Shown one piece after another: positions 39,406-48,929 of a stretch of 64,000 nucleotides of DNA. This DNA comes from Neptunomonas qingdaonensis (lineage in GTDB: Bacteria; Pseudomonadota; Gammaproteobacteria; Pseudomonadales; Balneatricaceae). Each line of letters begins with the position of its first letter. Position 1 is the first letter of the stretch. The notes under the pieces were generated by a model that did no database searches, had not been told where the DNA came from, and saw nothing but the letters and a program-made list of their open reading frames with translations. The position numbers and the translations under genes were made by a program. Location of the stretch: NCBI RefSeq assembly GCF_900113275.1, contig NZ_FOOU01000001.1, forward strand, positions 434,001-498,000, read 5' to 3'.

Positions 39406-39429
39406 TTTGGATATCTGAAACATTATAAT

Positions 39430-39456
39430 AAAAGGGACTTCAACGTCCCTTTTTTG
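39430..39456 (+). terminator. Terminator of hemE
   Basis: AAAAGGGAC, short loop, GTCCC and six T: an intrinsic terminator about 25 bases after the hemE stop. Confidence 0.85.
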
Positions 39457-39503
39457 TATCTACTTTTTATCTTCTAGACTGACTTGGTTTTATACGGATA
39501 ATT

Positions 39504-40166
39504 ATGAAAAAACTTCAACACCTGTTTGATAGCAATCGCTCCTGGGCTGATAAAGTCACTGAAGAGAATCCGGATTTTTTTCCTACGTTGGCAAAACAGC
39601 AGGCGCCGGAATATTTGTGGATTGGCTGCTCAGATAGCCGGGTGCCGGCAAACGAAATTATGGGAATGTTGCCAGGCGATGTTTTTGTCCATCGTAATGT
39701 CTCAAATTTGGTGATTCATACCGATATGAACTGCTTGTCGGTTATGCAATATGCGGTAACGGTACTGAAAGTTAAGCATATTATGATCGTTGGCCATTAT
39801 GGCTGCGGCGGTGTACGTGCAGCTATCGAGTCAAAGCCTCACGGGCTTATAGATAATTGGTTGCGCAATATTCGGGCGATTGCCATGCGACACAGTGACC
39901 TATTGTCAGTATGGGAAGGTACGGACGAGTATTATGATCGTCTTTGTGAGTTGAATGTGATTGAGCAGGCTTATAATGCCAGTAACACCACCATTGCACA
40001 GGGCGCATGGGGACGAGGGCAAGATTTGACTGTGCATGCTTGGGTCTATGGTTTAAACAATGGATTGATTCAAGATTTGAGTTTCTGTATTTCAGATCAG
40101 GACACTATTGAAGCCAGTTATGCCGAGGCGATTGAGTCGATTAATCAATTAGGTAAAAATCGCTAA
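39504..40166 (+). CDS. can: Beta-class carbonic anhydrase
   Basis: The enzyme interconverts CO2 and bicarbonate. It has 220 residues. Zinc ligands are Cys42 (IGCSDSR), His98 and Cys101 (VGHYGCGGV), with the Asp44-Arg46 dyad. The length and the N-terminus (KLQHLFDSNRSWAD) match E. coli Can. It stands alone between two terminators. Bicarbonate supply would serve PurK among others, but the nearness is probably incidental. Confidence 0.95.
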   Translation: MKKLQHLFDSNRSWADKVTEENPDFFPTLAKQQAPEYLWIGCSDSRVPANEIMGMLPGDVFVHRNVSNLVIHTDMNCLSVMQYAVTVLKVKHIMIVGHYGCGGVRAAIESKPHGLIDNWLRNIRAIAMRHSDLLSVWEGTDEYYDRLCELNVIEQAYNASNTTIAQGAWGRGQDLTVHAWVYGLNNGLIQDLSFCISDQDTIEASYAEAIESINQLGKNR

Positions 40167-40196
40167 GCCTTATTATCAGATTGTGAAGCAGTGATT

Positions 40197-40228
40197 AAAA
40201 AATGCCACTCCTTCGGAAGTGGCATTTT
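40197..40228. terminator. Bidirectional terminator with UUCG loop
   Basis: AAAATGCCACT and AGTGGCATTTT pair perfectly (11 bp) around a loop holding CTTCGG, a C(UUCG)G tetraloop. It lies between the convergent can and metY genes with A/T runs on both sides. Confidence 0.85.
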
Positions 40229-40249
40229 GCATTTTAGTAGCAACGAGTG

Positions 40250-41524
40250 TTACGCCGTTTTAGCCAGCGCCTGCTCAAGATCGGCAAGCAGGTCGTCGAT
40301 ATGTTCGATACCGATAGAAAGGCGAATCATTTCCGGTGCAACGCCTGCAGATTTTAGCTCTTCATCATTTAATTGACGGTGAGTGGTTTCAGCTGGAATA
40401 GAAGCCAGAGACTTACAATCACCAATGTTGACCAATCGCACAAAAACAGCCAGTGCGTCATAGAATTTAGGTGTAGCTTCGCGCCCACCGGTGACACCAA
40501 AGCTTAAAATACCGGACGCCTGGCCGTTCATGTATTTTTTCGCCAGTGCATGATCCTTATGACTTTCCAGGCCTGCATAATTGACCCAGGCTACCTGGGC
40601 ATGATTTTCCAGGTACTCAGCAATTTTTTGGGTATTGGCGTTAACGCGCTCCATACGCAAAGCGAGTGTTTCAATGCCCTGTAAAATAAGGAAGGCATTC
40701 ATTGGCGACAGTGCGGCGCCCATGTTACGCAGCGGAACCACACGACAGCGACCGATAAAGGCCGCCGGGCCGAATGCTTCGGTGTACACAACGCCATGAT
40801 AAGATGCGTCGGGTTCATTCAATAACGGGAAGCGTGCTTTGTTGTCCGCCCATGGGAAGTTGCCTGAATCAACAATAACTCCCGCCAGTGAGTTGCCGTG
40901 TCCGCCCATATATTTAGTAGCGGCATGCACAACAATATCGGCGCCTTGTTCAATCGGGCGCCACATCAGCGGACTTGCCACGGTGTTATCGACGATCAAT
41001 GGCACACCGTGACGATGAGCGATTTCTGCGAGTTTTTCGATGTCAGCAATACCACCAGAAGGGTTACCGATTGATTCACAAAACAGGCCTTTGGTTTGAT
41101 CATCTATCTGCGCTTCGATGGCTGCAAAATCATCTTTATTTGCAAAGCGTACCTGAATGCCCTGGCGCGGCAGTGTGTGCGCAAACAGGTTGTAGGTGCC
41201 GCCGTATAGTTCGCTGGTAGAAACGATGTTGTCGCCGACTTCTGCTAATGTCTGAATAGTATAAGTAATGGCCGACATGCCGGATGCGACGGCAAGCGCA
41301 GCTATCCCGCCCTCAAGCTCGGCGACACGTTTTTCCAGCACGTCGTTGGTTGGATTCATGATGCGCGTATAGATATTGCCGGGCACTTTCAGATCAAAAA
41401 GATCGGCACCGTGCTGTGCATCATCAAATGCATAGGAGGCTGTTTGATAAATAGGTACAGCAACCGCTTTGGTCGTTGGATCTGGCGAATAGCCACCGTG
41501 TACGGCAATGGTTTCCAGTTTCAT
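40250..41524 (-). CDS. metY: O-acetylhomoserine (thiol)-lyase MetY
   Basis: A PLP enzyme of the Cys/Met metabolism family that makes homocysteine from O-acetylhomoserine and sulfide. The 424-residue length and the N-terminus (KLETIAVHGGYSPDPTTKAVAVPIYQT) are those of MetY rather than MetB/MetZ. The PLP lysine is Lys204 in HAATKYMGGHG; YGGTYNLFAHTLPRQGI and IGDCKSLASIPAETTH are family marks. AGGAG precedes the ATG. The 183-bp upstream region holds an inverted repeat GTTCG-N10-CGAAC (41573-41592) that may be an operator. I see no SAM riboswitch. Confidence 0.92.
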   Translation of the reverse strand: MKLETIAVHGGYSPDPTTKAVAVPIYQTASYAFDDAQHGADLFDLKVPGNIYTRIMNPTNDVLEKRVAELEGGIAALAVASGMSAITYTIQTLAEVGDNIVSTSELYGGTYNLFAHTLPRQGIQVRFANKDDFAAIEAQIDDQTKGLFCESIGNPSGGIADIEKLAEIAHRHGVPLIVDNTVASPLMWRPIEQGADIVVHAATKYMGGHGNSLAGVIVDSGNFPWADNKARFPLLNEPDASYHGVVYTEAFGPAAFIGRCRVVPLRNMGAALSPMNAFLILQGIETLALRMERVNANTQKIAEYLENHAQVAWVNYAGLESHKDHALAKKYMNGQASGILSFGVTGGREATPKFYDALAVFVRLVNIGDCKSLASIPAETTHRQLNDEELKSAGVAPEMIRLSIGIEHIDDLLADLEQALAKTA

Positions 41525-41707
41525 GTAGCGCTCCTAGGATATTTTTTTATTAAGGGCTGTTTTCAATTCTGCGTTCGGTTTATGTATCGAACAGTAGAAG
41601 GATTGTAAAGGTTATCCCTGGTAAATCAAAAGCGAAACCGACTAATGCTTTATGAGCAGTAGGCAGGTTGGGTAGAATGCAGCTCATATAAGGAAAAGGA
41701 GAAGATC

Positions 41708-43075
41708 ATGGCGAAAGCCAAAACCGCCTACGTATGCAATGAATGTGGCGCTGACTTCACTAAATGGCAAGGTCAGTGCTCGGCGTGCCGGGCATGGAAC
41801 ACGCTAAGTGAAGTGCGACTGGGGGCAGTACAAAATACTGCCGCCAAACCCCGTTATGATGGTTATGCAGGTCAGGCCAGCCAACGAGTGATGCGTCTGG
41901 CCGATGTGGATCTGGCGGATATGCCGCGATTCAGTACCGGAACTGAAGAGTTAGATCGTGTTTTGGGGGGCGGTTTAGTACCGGGTTCGTCGATATTGAT
42001 GGGTGGGCATCCCGGCGCAGGGAAAAGTACGCTGTTGCTGCAGATTATGTGCTATCTGGCGGAAAATATACCGGCGTTATATGTCACGGGTGAGGAGTCG
42101 CTGCAGCAAGTGGCGATGCGTGCCCACCGCTTAGGACTCAAGGCTGAGCATCTGAAAATGCTCTCTGAAACCAGTGTTGAAGCGGTCTGCCAGGTGGCTT
42201 CAGAGCTAAAGCCAAGAGTGATCGTGATTGACTCTATTCAAGTGATGCATATGGCGGAGGTGCAGTCGGCGCCGGGTTCTGTATCACAGGTACGCGAATC
42301 AGCAGCGGATTTAACGCGTTTTGCCAAGCAAACCGGTTGTGTACTGTTTTTGGTCGGGCATGTGACAAAAGATGGCTCACTGGCAGGGCCAAAAGTGCTG
42401 GAACATATGATTGATTGCTCGTTACAGTTGGAAGGCTCCTCTGATAGCCGCTTCAGAACATTGCGTTCGCATAAAAACCGCTTTGGTGCGGTGAATGAAC
42501 TCGGTGTGTTTGCGATGCTGGAAACTGGCCTGCGCGAAGTAAAAAATCCCAGCTCTATTTTCCTCAACCGTGGTGAGACCGCCAGCCCGGGGAGTGTTGT
42601 CATGGTGGTGTGGGAAGGTACGCGTCCATTGTTGGTAGAGATACAGGCATTGGTGGATCAGTCGCATATGAATAACCCTCGCCGGGTAGCGGTTGGCTTA
42701 GACAGTAATCGTCTGGCGATGTTGCTGGCAGTGTTGCATCGCCATGGCGGGCTGCATACGGGTGATCAGGATGTTTTTGTTAACGTTGTTGGTGGTGTCA
42801 AAGTACTCGAAACCAGTGCAGATCTGGCGCTTTTGCTGGCAGTGGTGTCCAGCTATAGAGATAGGGCGTTACCTCAGGATTTGATGGTCTTTGGTGAAGT
42901 GGGTTTGTCGGGTGAAATTCGCCCGGTACCCAACGGTCAGGAGAGAATTCGTGAGGCGGCTAAGCATGGATTTAAACGCGCTATTGTACCCAAAGGGAAT
43001 GTGCCCAAAGACGCGGTGAAAGGAATGGAGGTTGTAGGAGTCAGTCGTTTGGCTGAAGCGCTGGATGCACTCTGA
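41708..43075 (+). CDS. radA: DNA repair protein RadA
   Basis: RadA is a RecA-like branch-migration helicase that helps process recombination intermediates. The 455-residue protein has a C4 zinc finger (Cys10, 13, 24, 27), Walker A GHPGAGKST at about 100-108, the RadA-specific KNRFG motif (LRSHKNRFGAVNELG) and a C-terminal Lon-protease-like domain (from about 285) containing VGLSGEIRPV. AAGGAGAAG precedes the ATG. Confidence 0.96.
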   Translation: MAKAKTAYVCNECGADFTKWQGQCSACRAWNTLSEVRLGAVQNTAAKPRYDGYAGQASQRVMRLADVDLADMPRFSTGTEELDRVLGGGLVPGSSILMGGHPGAGKSTLLLQIMCYLAENIPALYVTGEESLQQVAMRAHRLGLKAEHLKMLSETSVEAVCQVASELKPRVIVIDSIQVMHMAEVQSAPGSVSQVRESAADLTRFAKQTGCVLFLVGHVTKDGSLAGPKVLEHMIDCSLQLEGSSDSRFRTLRSHKNRFGAVNELGVFAMLETGLREVKNPSSIFLNRGETASPGSVVMVVWEGTRPLLVEIQALVDQSHMNNPRRVAVGLDSNRLAMLLAVLHRHGGLHTGDQDVFVNVVGGVKVLETSADLALLLAVVSSYRDRALPQDLMVFGEVGLSGEIRPVPNGQERIREAAKHGFKRAIVPKGNVPKDAVKGMEVVGVSRLAEALDAL

Positions 43076-43136
43076 TGCTCAGGCGTGATCTGTCCAGGCG
43101 CTCTATAATCAGGTGCTCTGGCATCAGGTGAAAATG

Positions 43137-43517
43137 TCAGGTGTTATATAACTGAACTAATTCACGTTCCAGTAGCACCGAATCACCTAAATTCAGTTCT
43201 ACCAACCTGCGCAAATGACTGATGTCGTCGAGCTCCATACTCATCGCCTGAAAGCCAAAACGATGCTTGAGCTGGTGGTTAATGCGTGCGGGCATCGTAA
43301 TAACAATGTCGCTGCCTTCTAACATAATTTTCAGCGCTACCTGATCGCTGACGCTCAGCACAATATCATGATGACTTTCTATCAATGCGCCTTTTAAGCA
43401 GATGTCGATGAGTGTGACCTTCCATTCATTTTCTGCTGAGCTGAGTGTGCATTGTGCATCAAAATTAATACGTGTAAATCGACGGCGATTTTGTTGAGCT
43501 AGCGTAGGGTTATCCAC
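43137..43517 (-). CDS. PilZ-domain protein, variant c-di-GMP motif
   Basis: A single-domain PilZ protein of 126 residues, a probable c-di-GMP receptor. The RxxxR arginines are present (RRRFTR, residues 11-16). The second motif reads DICLKG (38-43), where the usual D/NxSxxG Ser is replaced by Cys40. The rest of the barrel (KIMLEGSDIVITMPARINHQ) is intact. The divergent neighbour makes and breaks c-di-GMP, which supports a signalling pair; that is inference from context. Confidence 0.85.
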   Translation of the reverse strand: MDNPTLAQQNRRRFTRINFDAQCTLSSAENEWKVTLIDICLKGALIESHHDIVLSVSDQVALKIMLEGSDIVITMPARINHQLKHRFGFQAMSMELDDISHLRRLVELNLGDSVLLERELVQLYNT

Positions 43518-43623
43518 TGGTCTCTCCGGATACTCGCAAGATTGGGTATTATTTCTTCTTTGAGTATAGTGTGAAAAACATGATAAGCGTAAACCATCAA
43601 CTACACTGTTATGTATAAAAGGA

Positions 43624-46600
43624 ATGGGGTGTTTAAATTGGATGACTAGTTTTGCTGGGTTACTAAATAATGCAGTTCTATTACTGGCGCTGGGTGTTAT
43701 TTATGATTCGTTAGGCCTTCACTCGCTTGCTAATAGAGCGCTGCGGAAAATCCTGACAGGCGTTTTAGTGGGTGTGATAGGCATCTCTGTGATGTTGACT
43801 CCCTGGGAGATGAAGCCCGGTGTGTTTTTTGACACACGTTCGGTGCTGATAAGTTTATGCGGCTTATACTTTGGCTTAGTGCCAACTTTGATTGCGGTGT
43901 CAATGGCAGTGGCTATGCGCTTTTTTCAGGGTGGGGCGGGCTTTTATGTTGGCTCACTCGTCATTATTAGCAGTGGTCTGATTGGCTTAGGGTGGCATTA
44001 TTGGTGTCGGCGAAATAAAAAGGGAATGAGCTGGCTAATGCTCTACCTGTTTGGCTTGGCTGTCCATGTTAATCTATTGATATGTATGTTGTTTTTGCCT
44101 GCCAGCATTCGATTTACCGTTATCGAGGCAATTGCTCTTCCCTTACTTATTATCTATCCGGTTGGGACTATGTTGCTGGGTATGCTACTGAAGCGGCAAA
44201 AAGACAGGCGACAATTCGAAGAGGAATTACGCGAACATAAAATACTGCTCGATCGCGAGCGAGGGCTGCTAAAAAGGCTGATGGATAGCATCCCTGATTA
44301 TATTTTTTATAAAACCGTTGATGGTGAATATTCAGGCTGTAATAAGGCGACGGCTGAACTGTTTAATGCCGATGAAACCGATATTGTGGGTAAGACAGAT
44401 TTCGAGTTTTTTGACCATGATCAGGCGGTTCTTTTCCGACAAAATGATCAGGATATGCTGCAAGCAGGGGTGAGCAGCAGGCATGAGGAAGTTGTTAAGC
44501 ATCCTGATGGCAGGCTTATTCAGCTTGATACATTAAAAATCCCTTTTTACGGTGAAACCGGAAAATTATATGGCTTGATAGGTATTGGTCGGGATGTAAC
44601 CGAGAGAAACAAAGCCAGTGAAAGCATACGTAAGAGTGAAACTACCTACAGAAGCGTATTGAGTACGGCATTAGATGGCTTCTTAATCGTGTCGGTTGAC
44701 GGCGTTATTCAAGATGCGAATGAAGCCTACGCGCAGATGTCAGGTTACACGCTGGGCGAGTTGTTGGGCATGAGAGTCGATCAGTTGGATGCAGTCGAAA
44801 GTAAGTCCATGACCGGGCCGCATATTCAGAAAATAATAGAGGAGAAAAAACAACGCTTTTTTACTCAACACAGACGTAAAAATAGCTCGGTTTATGATGT
44901 TGAAATAAATGTCACTTTCTGGCCGGAAGATGGTGGTAAGTTTTTCATATTTATAAAGGATACTACAGAACGGGCATTGGCTGAGCATCGATTGCTGCAA
45001 AGTGAAACCCGGTTCAGGAAGGTCTTTGAAAATATACCGACCATTGCGGTGCAGGGATATGATAAAAACCGCAATGTTATTTTTTGGAATGCGGCCAGTG
45101 AGAAAGTATACGGCTATTCGACAGATGAAGCGTTAGGTAAAAAACTCGAAGATTTGATTATTCCTGAGATCATCCAGGATCAGGTTGCTGAAGAAGTTGA
45201 CCGCTGGTTGGCCGGCGGTGAAGTAACGCCAGCATCGGAGCTGATATTACAGAAAGCGGATGGGTCGCCGGTATCCGTTTTTTCAAGTCATGTCATGATA
45301 ACCGGAGTAAATAATGAACCTGAAATGTATTGTGTCGATTTGGATTTGACGGCTTTGAAGCGAGCGGAAGATAGGATTGTTACGCTCTCTCAGGCACTCG
45401 AACAAAGTCCTGTATCAGTGATGCTTATGGATACAAAGGGGGATATCGAATACGTCAATAGCACGTTTGTAAGAGTCACCGGTTATTCAAGTCAGGACGT
45501 TATTGGCCACAAAGTGGGACTGTTTAAACCCGGGGAGATGGTGGAGAGTAAATATCAGCAGTTATGGGCCACAGTATTATCAGGAAGGTCGTGGGAGGGT
45601 GAGTTCCAAAATGTTAAGAAAAGTGGTGAACTTTTTTGGGAGCATGCTCATATAGCGCCCGTTACCGATGAGTCAGGCGTCATTCGGCACCTGTTGGCGG
45701 TAAATCAGGATATTACCCAGCAAAAGGAACAGGAGCAGCGGATAAGTTATCAGGCGCATTATGATAGTTTAACGGGTTTGCCCAATCGTTTCCTTTCTTT
45801 AGATCGGTTGGCGCAGATGCTGAAAGAGTCGAAGCGCTCTGACAAGCAGGCTGCCGTATTTTTTCTGGATCTGGATGATTTCAAAAAAGTTAATGATACG
45901 CTGGGTCATCAGGTAGGGGATGAATTGCTGGTTGAGGCTACCGCCAGATTGAAAGCTGCTGTGCGTGATGATGATGTTATTGGTCGCTTAGGGGGGGATG
46001 AGTTCATTGTATTGCTGAATCAGGTGGAAAATAGTAGGACGGTTGGCAAGGTGGCGGAAAAATTACTGGAGCAATTCAGAGTGCCGTTTAACCTCAAAGG
46101 AAGGGAGTTGATGTCGACAGTCAGTATCGGAATAGCCGTTTATCCTGGTGACGGCAAGAGCCCTGTTGAGTTATTAAGACACGCTGACGCAGCGATGTAC
46201 CATTCTAAAGAGCAGGGACGTAATACCTATAATTTTTATACAGAGAAAATGAATAAAGATGTAGCTCGTCGCTTGTTAATCGAAGAACATTTGCGGAGTG
46301 CGCTTAACAAAGATGAGTTCTATGTCATTTTTCAACCGGTGGTTGATTTGCGTAGGCGGGTGGTTATTGGCGCTGAAGCATTGCTACGTTGGAATAATTC
46401 TGAAATGGGGAACGTGCAGCCTGATGAGTTTATTCCGATTGCTGAGCAAACGGGGCTGATTGTTACTATCGGTCAGTATGTGCTGGAACAGGCTTTTATG
46501 GTGATATCAGGGTGGCGCGAAAAGTATGCAATAGATTTTCAGGTGGCTGTGAATATCTCTCCCCGGCAGTTTAGAGATGCTGGTTTAGTTGAATATATTC

Positions 46601-47046
46601 AAAAGCTATTAGAAAAGTACTCGTTACCCGCCTCGGCAATAGAGCTGGAAATTACCGAAGGGGTGCTTATGACAGGCCATGGGATGATAGATGTGGCTTT
46701 GTCGGACCTGAATAAAATGGGTATGGGTATTTCGATGGATGATTTTGGTACCGGTTACTCGTCACTCAGCTATCTGCGTAGCTATCCTTTTGATACATTA
46801 AAAGTCGATAAGAGTTTTATCAACGACATTACTGTTGATCAGGCTGACCTTCAGTTAGTGTCAGCAGCCATCGCAATGGGACAGGGGCTGGGCCTGAAAG
46901 TGATTGCTGAGGGTGTTGAAACAGAAGAGCAGTACCAGTTATTGTTGGATCACCAGTGTGAATACGGACAAGGGTATCTGTTTAGCCGTCCCGTGCCTGC
47001 TGATGAGTTTGAGCTGTTATTGGAAACGGGTGTCGTACACTCTTGA
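43624..47046 (+). CDS. Membrane 5TM-PAS-GGDEF-EAL cyclic-di-GMP enzyme
   Basis: A 1140-residue signalling protein. An N-terminal membrane domain of five or six helices (about 1-195) has the 5TMR-LYT style motif with FDTRSVLISLCGLYFG. Four PAS domains follow (about 215-335, 340-460, 460-590, 592-710), several with PAC motifs ending in DVTER, DTTER or DITQQ. The GGDEF domain has an intact active site at 790-794 and the inhibitory RxxD (RDDD) before it. The EAL domain has EAL at 918-920, EITEG, MDDFGTGYSSL and VIAEGVET, so it looks competent for both synthesis and hydrolysis. Start: ATG 43624 or 43642; neither has a well-spaced ribosome binding site. Confidence 0.93.
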   Translation: MGCLNWMTSFAGLLNNAVLLLALGVIYDSLGLHSLANRALRKILTGVLVGVIGISVMLTPWEMKPGVFFDTRSVLISLCGLYFGLVPTLIAVSMAVAMRFFQGGAGFYVGSLVIISSGLIGLGWHYWCRRNKKGMSWLMLYLFGLAVHVNLLICMLFLPASIRFTVIEAIALPLLIIYPVGTMLLGMLLKRQKDRRQFEEELREHKILLDRERGLLKRLMDSIPDYIFYKTVDGEYSGCNKATAELFNADETDIVGKTDFEFFDHDQAVLFRQNDQDMLQAGVSSRHEEVVKHPDGRLIQLDTLKIPFYGETGKLYGLIGIGRDVTERNKASESIRKSETTYRSVLSTALDGFLIVSVDGVIQDANEAYAQMSGYTLGELLGMRVDQLDAVESKSMTGPHIQKIIEEKKQRFFTQHRRKNSSVYDVEINVTFWPEDGGKFFIFIKDTTERALAEHRLLQSETRFRKVFENIPTIAVQGYDKNRNVIFWNAASEKVYGYSTDEALGKKLEDLIIPEIIQDQVAEEVDRWLAGGEVTPASELILQKADGSPVSVFSSHVMITGVNNEPEMYCVDLDLTALKRAEDRIVTLSQALEQSPVSVMLMDTKGDIEYVNSTFVRVTGYSSQDVIGHKVGLFKPGEMVESKYQQLWATVLSGRSWEGEFQNVKKSGELFWEHAHIAPVTDESGVIRHLLAVNQDITQQKEQEQRISYQAHYDSLTGLPNRFLSLDRLAQMLKESKRSDKQAAVFFLDLDDFKKVNDTLGHQVGDELLVEATARLKAAVRDDDVIGRLGGDEFIVLLNQVENSRTVGKVAEKLLEQFRVPFNLKGRELMSTVSIGIAVYPGDGKSPVELLRHADAAMYHSKEQGRNTYNFYTEKMNKDVARRLLIEEHLRSALNKDEFYVIFQPVVDLRRRVVIGAEALLRWNNSEMGNVQPDEFIPIAEQTGLIVTIGQYVLEQAFMVISGWREKYAIDFQVAVNISPRQFRDAGLVEYIQKLLEKYSLPASAIELEITEGVLMTGHGMIDVALSDLNKMGMGISMDDFGTGYSSLSYLRSYPFDTLKVDKSFINDITVDQADLQLVSAAIAMGQGLGLKVIAEGVETEEQYQLLLDHQCEYGQGYLFSRPVPADEFELLLETGVVHS

Positions 47047-47052
47047 TAAGCA

Positions 47053-47084
47053 GACGACCAACAAGCAGAGCTGTGTTGGTCGTC
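47053..47084. terminator. Strong hairpin between convergent genes
   Basis: GACGACCAACA (47053-47063) and TGTTGGTCGTC (47074-47084) form a perfect 11-bp stem with a 10-base loop. It fills the 45-bp space between the GGDEF-EAL gene and ettA. No U-run is present, so termination is plausible but may need Rho. Confidence 0.5.
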
Positions 47085-47091
47085 AGATATG

Positions 47092-48750
47092 TTAGCCGAT
47101 ACGCTTGTATTTAATGCGTTCAGGCTGATGGTCTTTACCATGACGGCGTTTGTAGTCTTCCGCGTATTCTGTGTAGTTACCTTCAAAGAAAGCGACCTGA
47201 GAATTCCCTTCATAGGCGAGCATATGAGTACATACCCGATCAAGGAACCAGCGATCATGTGAAATAACGACGGCACAACCAGGGAACGCCAGTATGGCTT
47301 CTTCCAGTGCGCGTAACGTTTCTACATCCAAATCGTTGGTTGGCTCATCCAATAACAAGACATTGCCACCCTCTTTCAGCAGCTTGGCCAAATGCAGGCG
47401 GTTGCGCTCTCCACCGGAAAGATCACCTACCCGTTTCTGCTGATCGGAGCCTTTGAAGTTAAAACGGCCGCAATAAGCGCGAGAAGGTGTCTGATAATTA
47501 CCAATGGTTATAATATCTTGCCCATCAGAGAGTTCTTGCCAAACGCTGTTATCACCATTGAGTTGGCGCATCTGATCAACATAAGCCAGTTTCACCGTGC
47601 TGCCGATCACGACTTCGCCGGAATCTGGCGTTTCTTCACCGGCAATCATTTTGAATAGAGTCGATTTACCCGCACCGTTCCCTCCGATGATGCCCACAAT
47701 CGCACCCTGGGGAATCGTTGCTGTAAGGTTTTCGAACAATAATTTGTCGCCGTATGCTTTGGAAACATTTTTCAGCTCAATGACCTGGGTTCCTAAACGT
47801 GGCCCCGGTGGAATGTAGATCTCCTGCGTTTCATTACGTGCCTGAAATTCGCGTGAATTCATCTCTTCGAACTGTTTTAAGCGCGCTTTGGATTTCGCTT
47901 GTCGGCCCTTCTGGCCTTGCTGAACCCATTCCAATTCAGACTTAACGGCTTTTTGATGAGCCGCTTCTTGTTTGGATTCCTGGGCTAAGCGCTGCTCTTT
48001 CTGCACCAGCCAGGATGAGTAATTACCTTCGTACGGAATACCGTGACCGCGATCCAGCTCCAGAATCCAGCCAGCTGCGTTATCCAGAAAATAACGGTCA
48101 TGGGTAATCGCAACCACAGTGCCTGGGTATTCCTGTAAAAAGCGTTCGATCCAGGCGATAGATTCGGCATCAAGGTGGTTGGTCGGCTCGTCCAGTAATA
48201 GCATATCCGGCTTATCGAGCAGCAAGCGGCATAGTGCTACGCGGCGGCGCTCACCTCCCGACAGGTGTTCAACGCGGGCATCCCAGGGGGGCAGTCGCAT
48301 GGCGTCAGCAGCACGCTCCAGTGCAATTTCCAGGTTATGTCCATCTTTGCTTTCAATCAGGTTTTCAAGCTCACCCTGCTTTTTGGCCAAGGCGTCAAAA
48401 TCTGCATCGGGTTCTGCATAGGCGGCATATACCTGATCGAGCTCTGTAAGCGCATTTTTGACATCAGCAACCGATTCTTCGACGATTTCTCGTACTGTTT
48501 TGCTGTCGTCCAGTTGCGGCTCTTGTGGTAAATAGCCTACGTTGAGATTCGGCATGGGTTGAGCCTCGCCGATAAAATCTGTGTCAACGCCCGCCATTAT
48601 TTTCAGTAGGGTGGATTTACCCGAACCGTTCAGACCCAGTACACCAATCTTTGCGCCAGGGAAAAATGAAAGCGAAATGTCTTTTAGAATTTGTCGCTTG
48701 GGTGGAACGATTTTTCCCAAGCGGTTCATTGAATAAACGTACTGTGCCAT
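47092..48750 (-). CDS. ettA: Energy-dependent translational throttle protein EttA
   Basis: EttA is an ABC-F ATPase that binds the ribosomal E site and gates early elongation according to the ATP/ADP ratio. The 552 residues contain two ABC domains (Walker A GLNGSGKST and GGNGAGKST; signatures LSGGERRRVALCRLL and LSGGERNRLHLAKLL; both LLLDEPTNHLD/NDLD). The arm subdomain lies in the first half, a basic linker (QQGQKGRQAKSKARLKQFEE) between the domains. The length and MAQYVYSMNRLGKIVPPK start identify EttA rather than Uup or YbiT. Confidence 0.95.
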   Translation of the reverse strand: MAQYVYSMNRLGKIVPPKRQILKDISLSFFPGAKIGVLGLNGSGKSTLLKIMAGVDTDFIGEAQPMPNLNVGYLPQEPQLDDSKTVREIVEESVADVKNALTELDQVYAAYAEPDADFDALAKKQGELENLIESKDGHNLEIALERAADAMRLPPWDARVEHLSGGERRRVALCRLLLDKPDMLLLDEPTNHLDAESIAWIERFLQEYPGTVVAITHDRYFLDNAAGWILELDRGHGIPYEGNYSSWLVQKEQRLAQESKQEAAHQKAVKSELEWVQQGQKGRQAKSKARLKQFEEMNSREFQARNETQEIYIPPGPRLGTQVIELKNVSKAYGDKLLFENLTATIPQGAIVGIIGGNGAGKSTLFKMIAGEETPDSGEVVIGSTVKLAYVDQMRQLNGDNSVWQELSDGQDIITIGNYQTPSRAYCGRFNFKGSDQQKRVGDLSGGERNRLHLAKLLKEGGNVLLLDEPTNDLDVETLRALEEAILAFPGCAVVISHDRWFLDRVCTHMLAYEGNSQVAFFEGNYTEYAEDYKRRHGKDHQPERIKYKRIG

Positions 48751-48929
48751 AAGCCCTCAGCGTGTCGAGTTAGTTAACATAGATCTTCATTTTAACTAAA
48801 AATAGTAAAATGAAACTCATATTTTTCAGGCAGTATTTCTCTGTAGCATCTGAAAGGATAATCTGAAAGTCTGCTTAAAATTGTTGAGTGTCTTTAAATA
48901 AAGGCTAAACAATAAAGGAGTCAGGGGTT

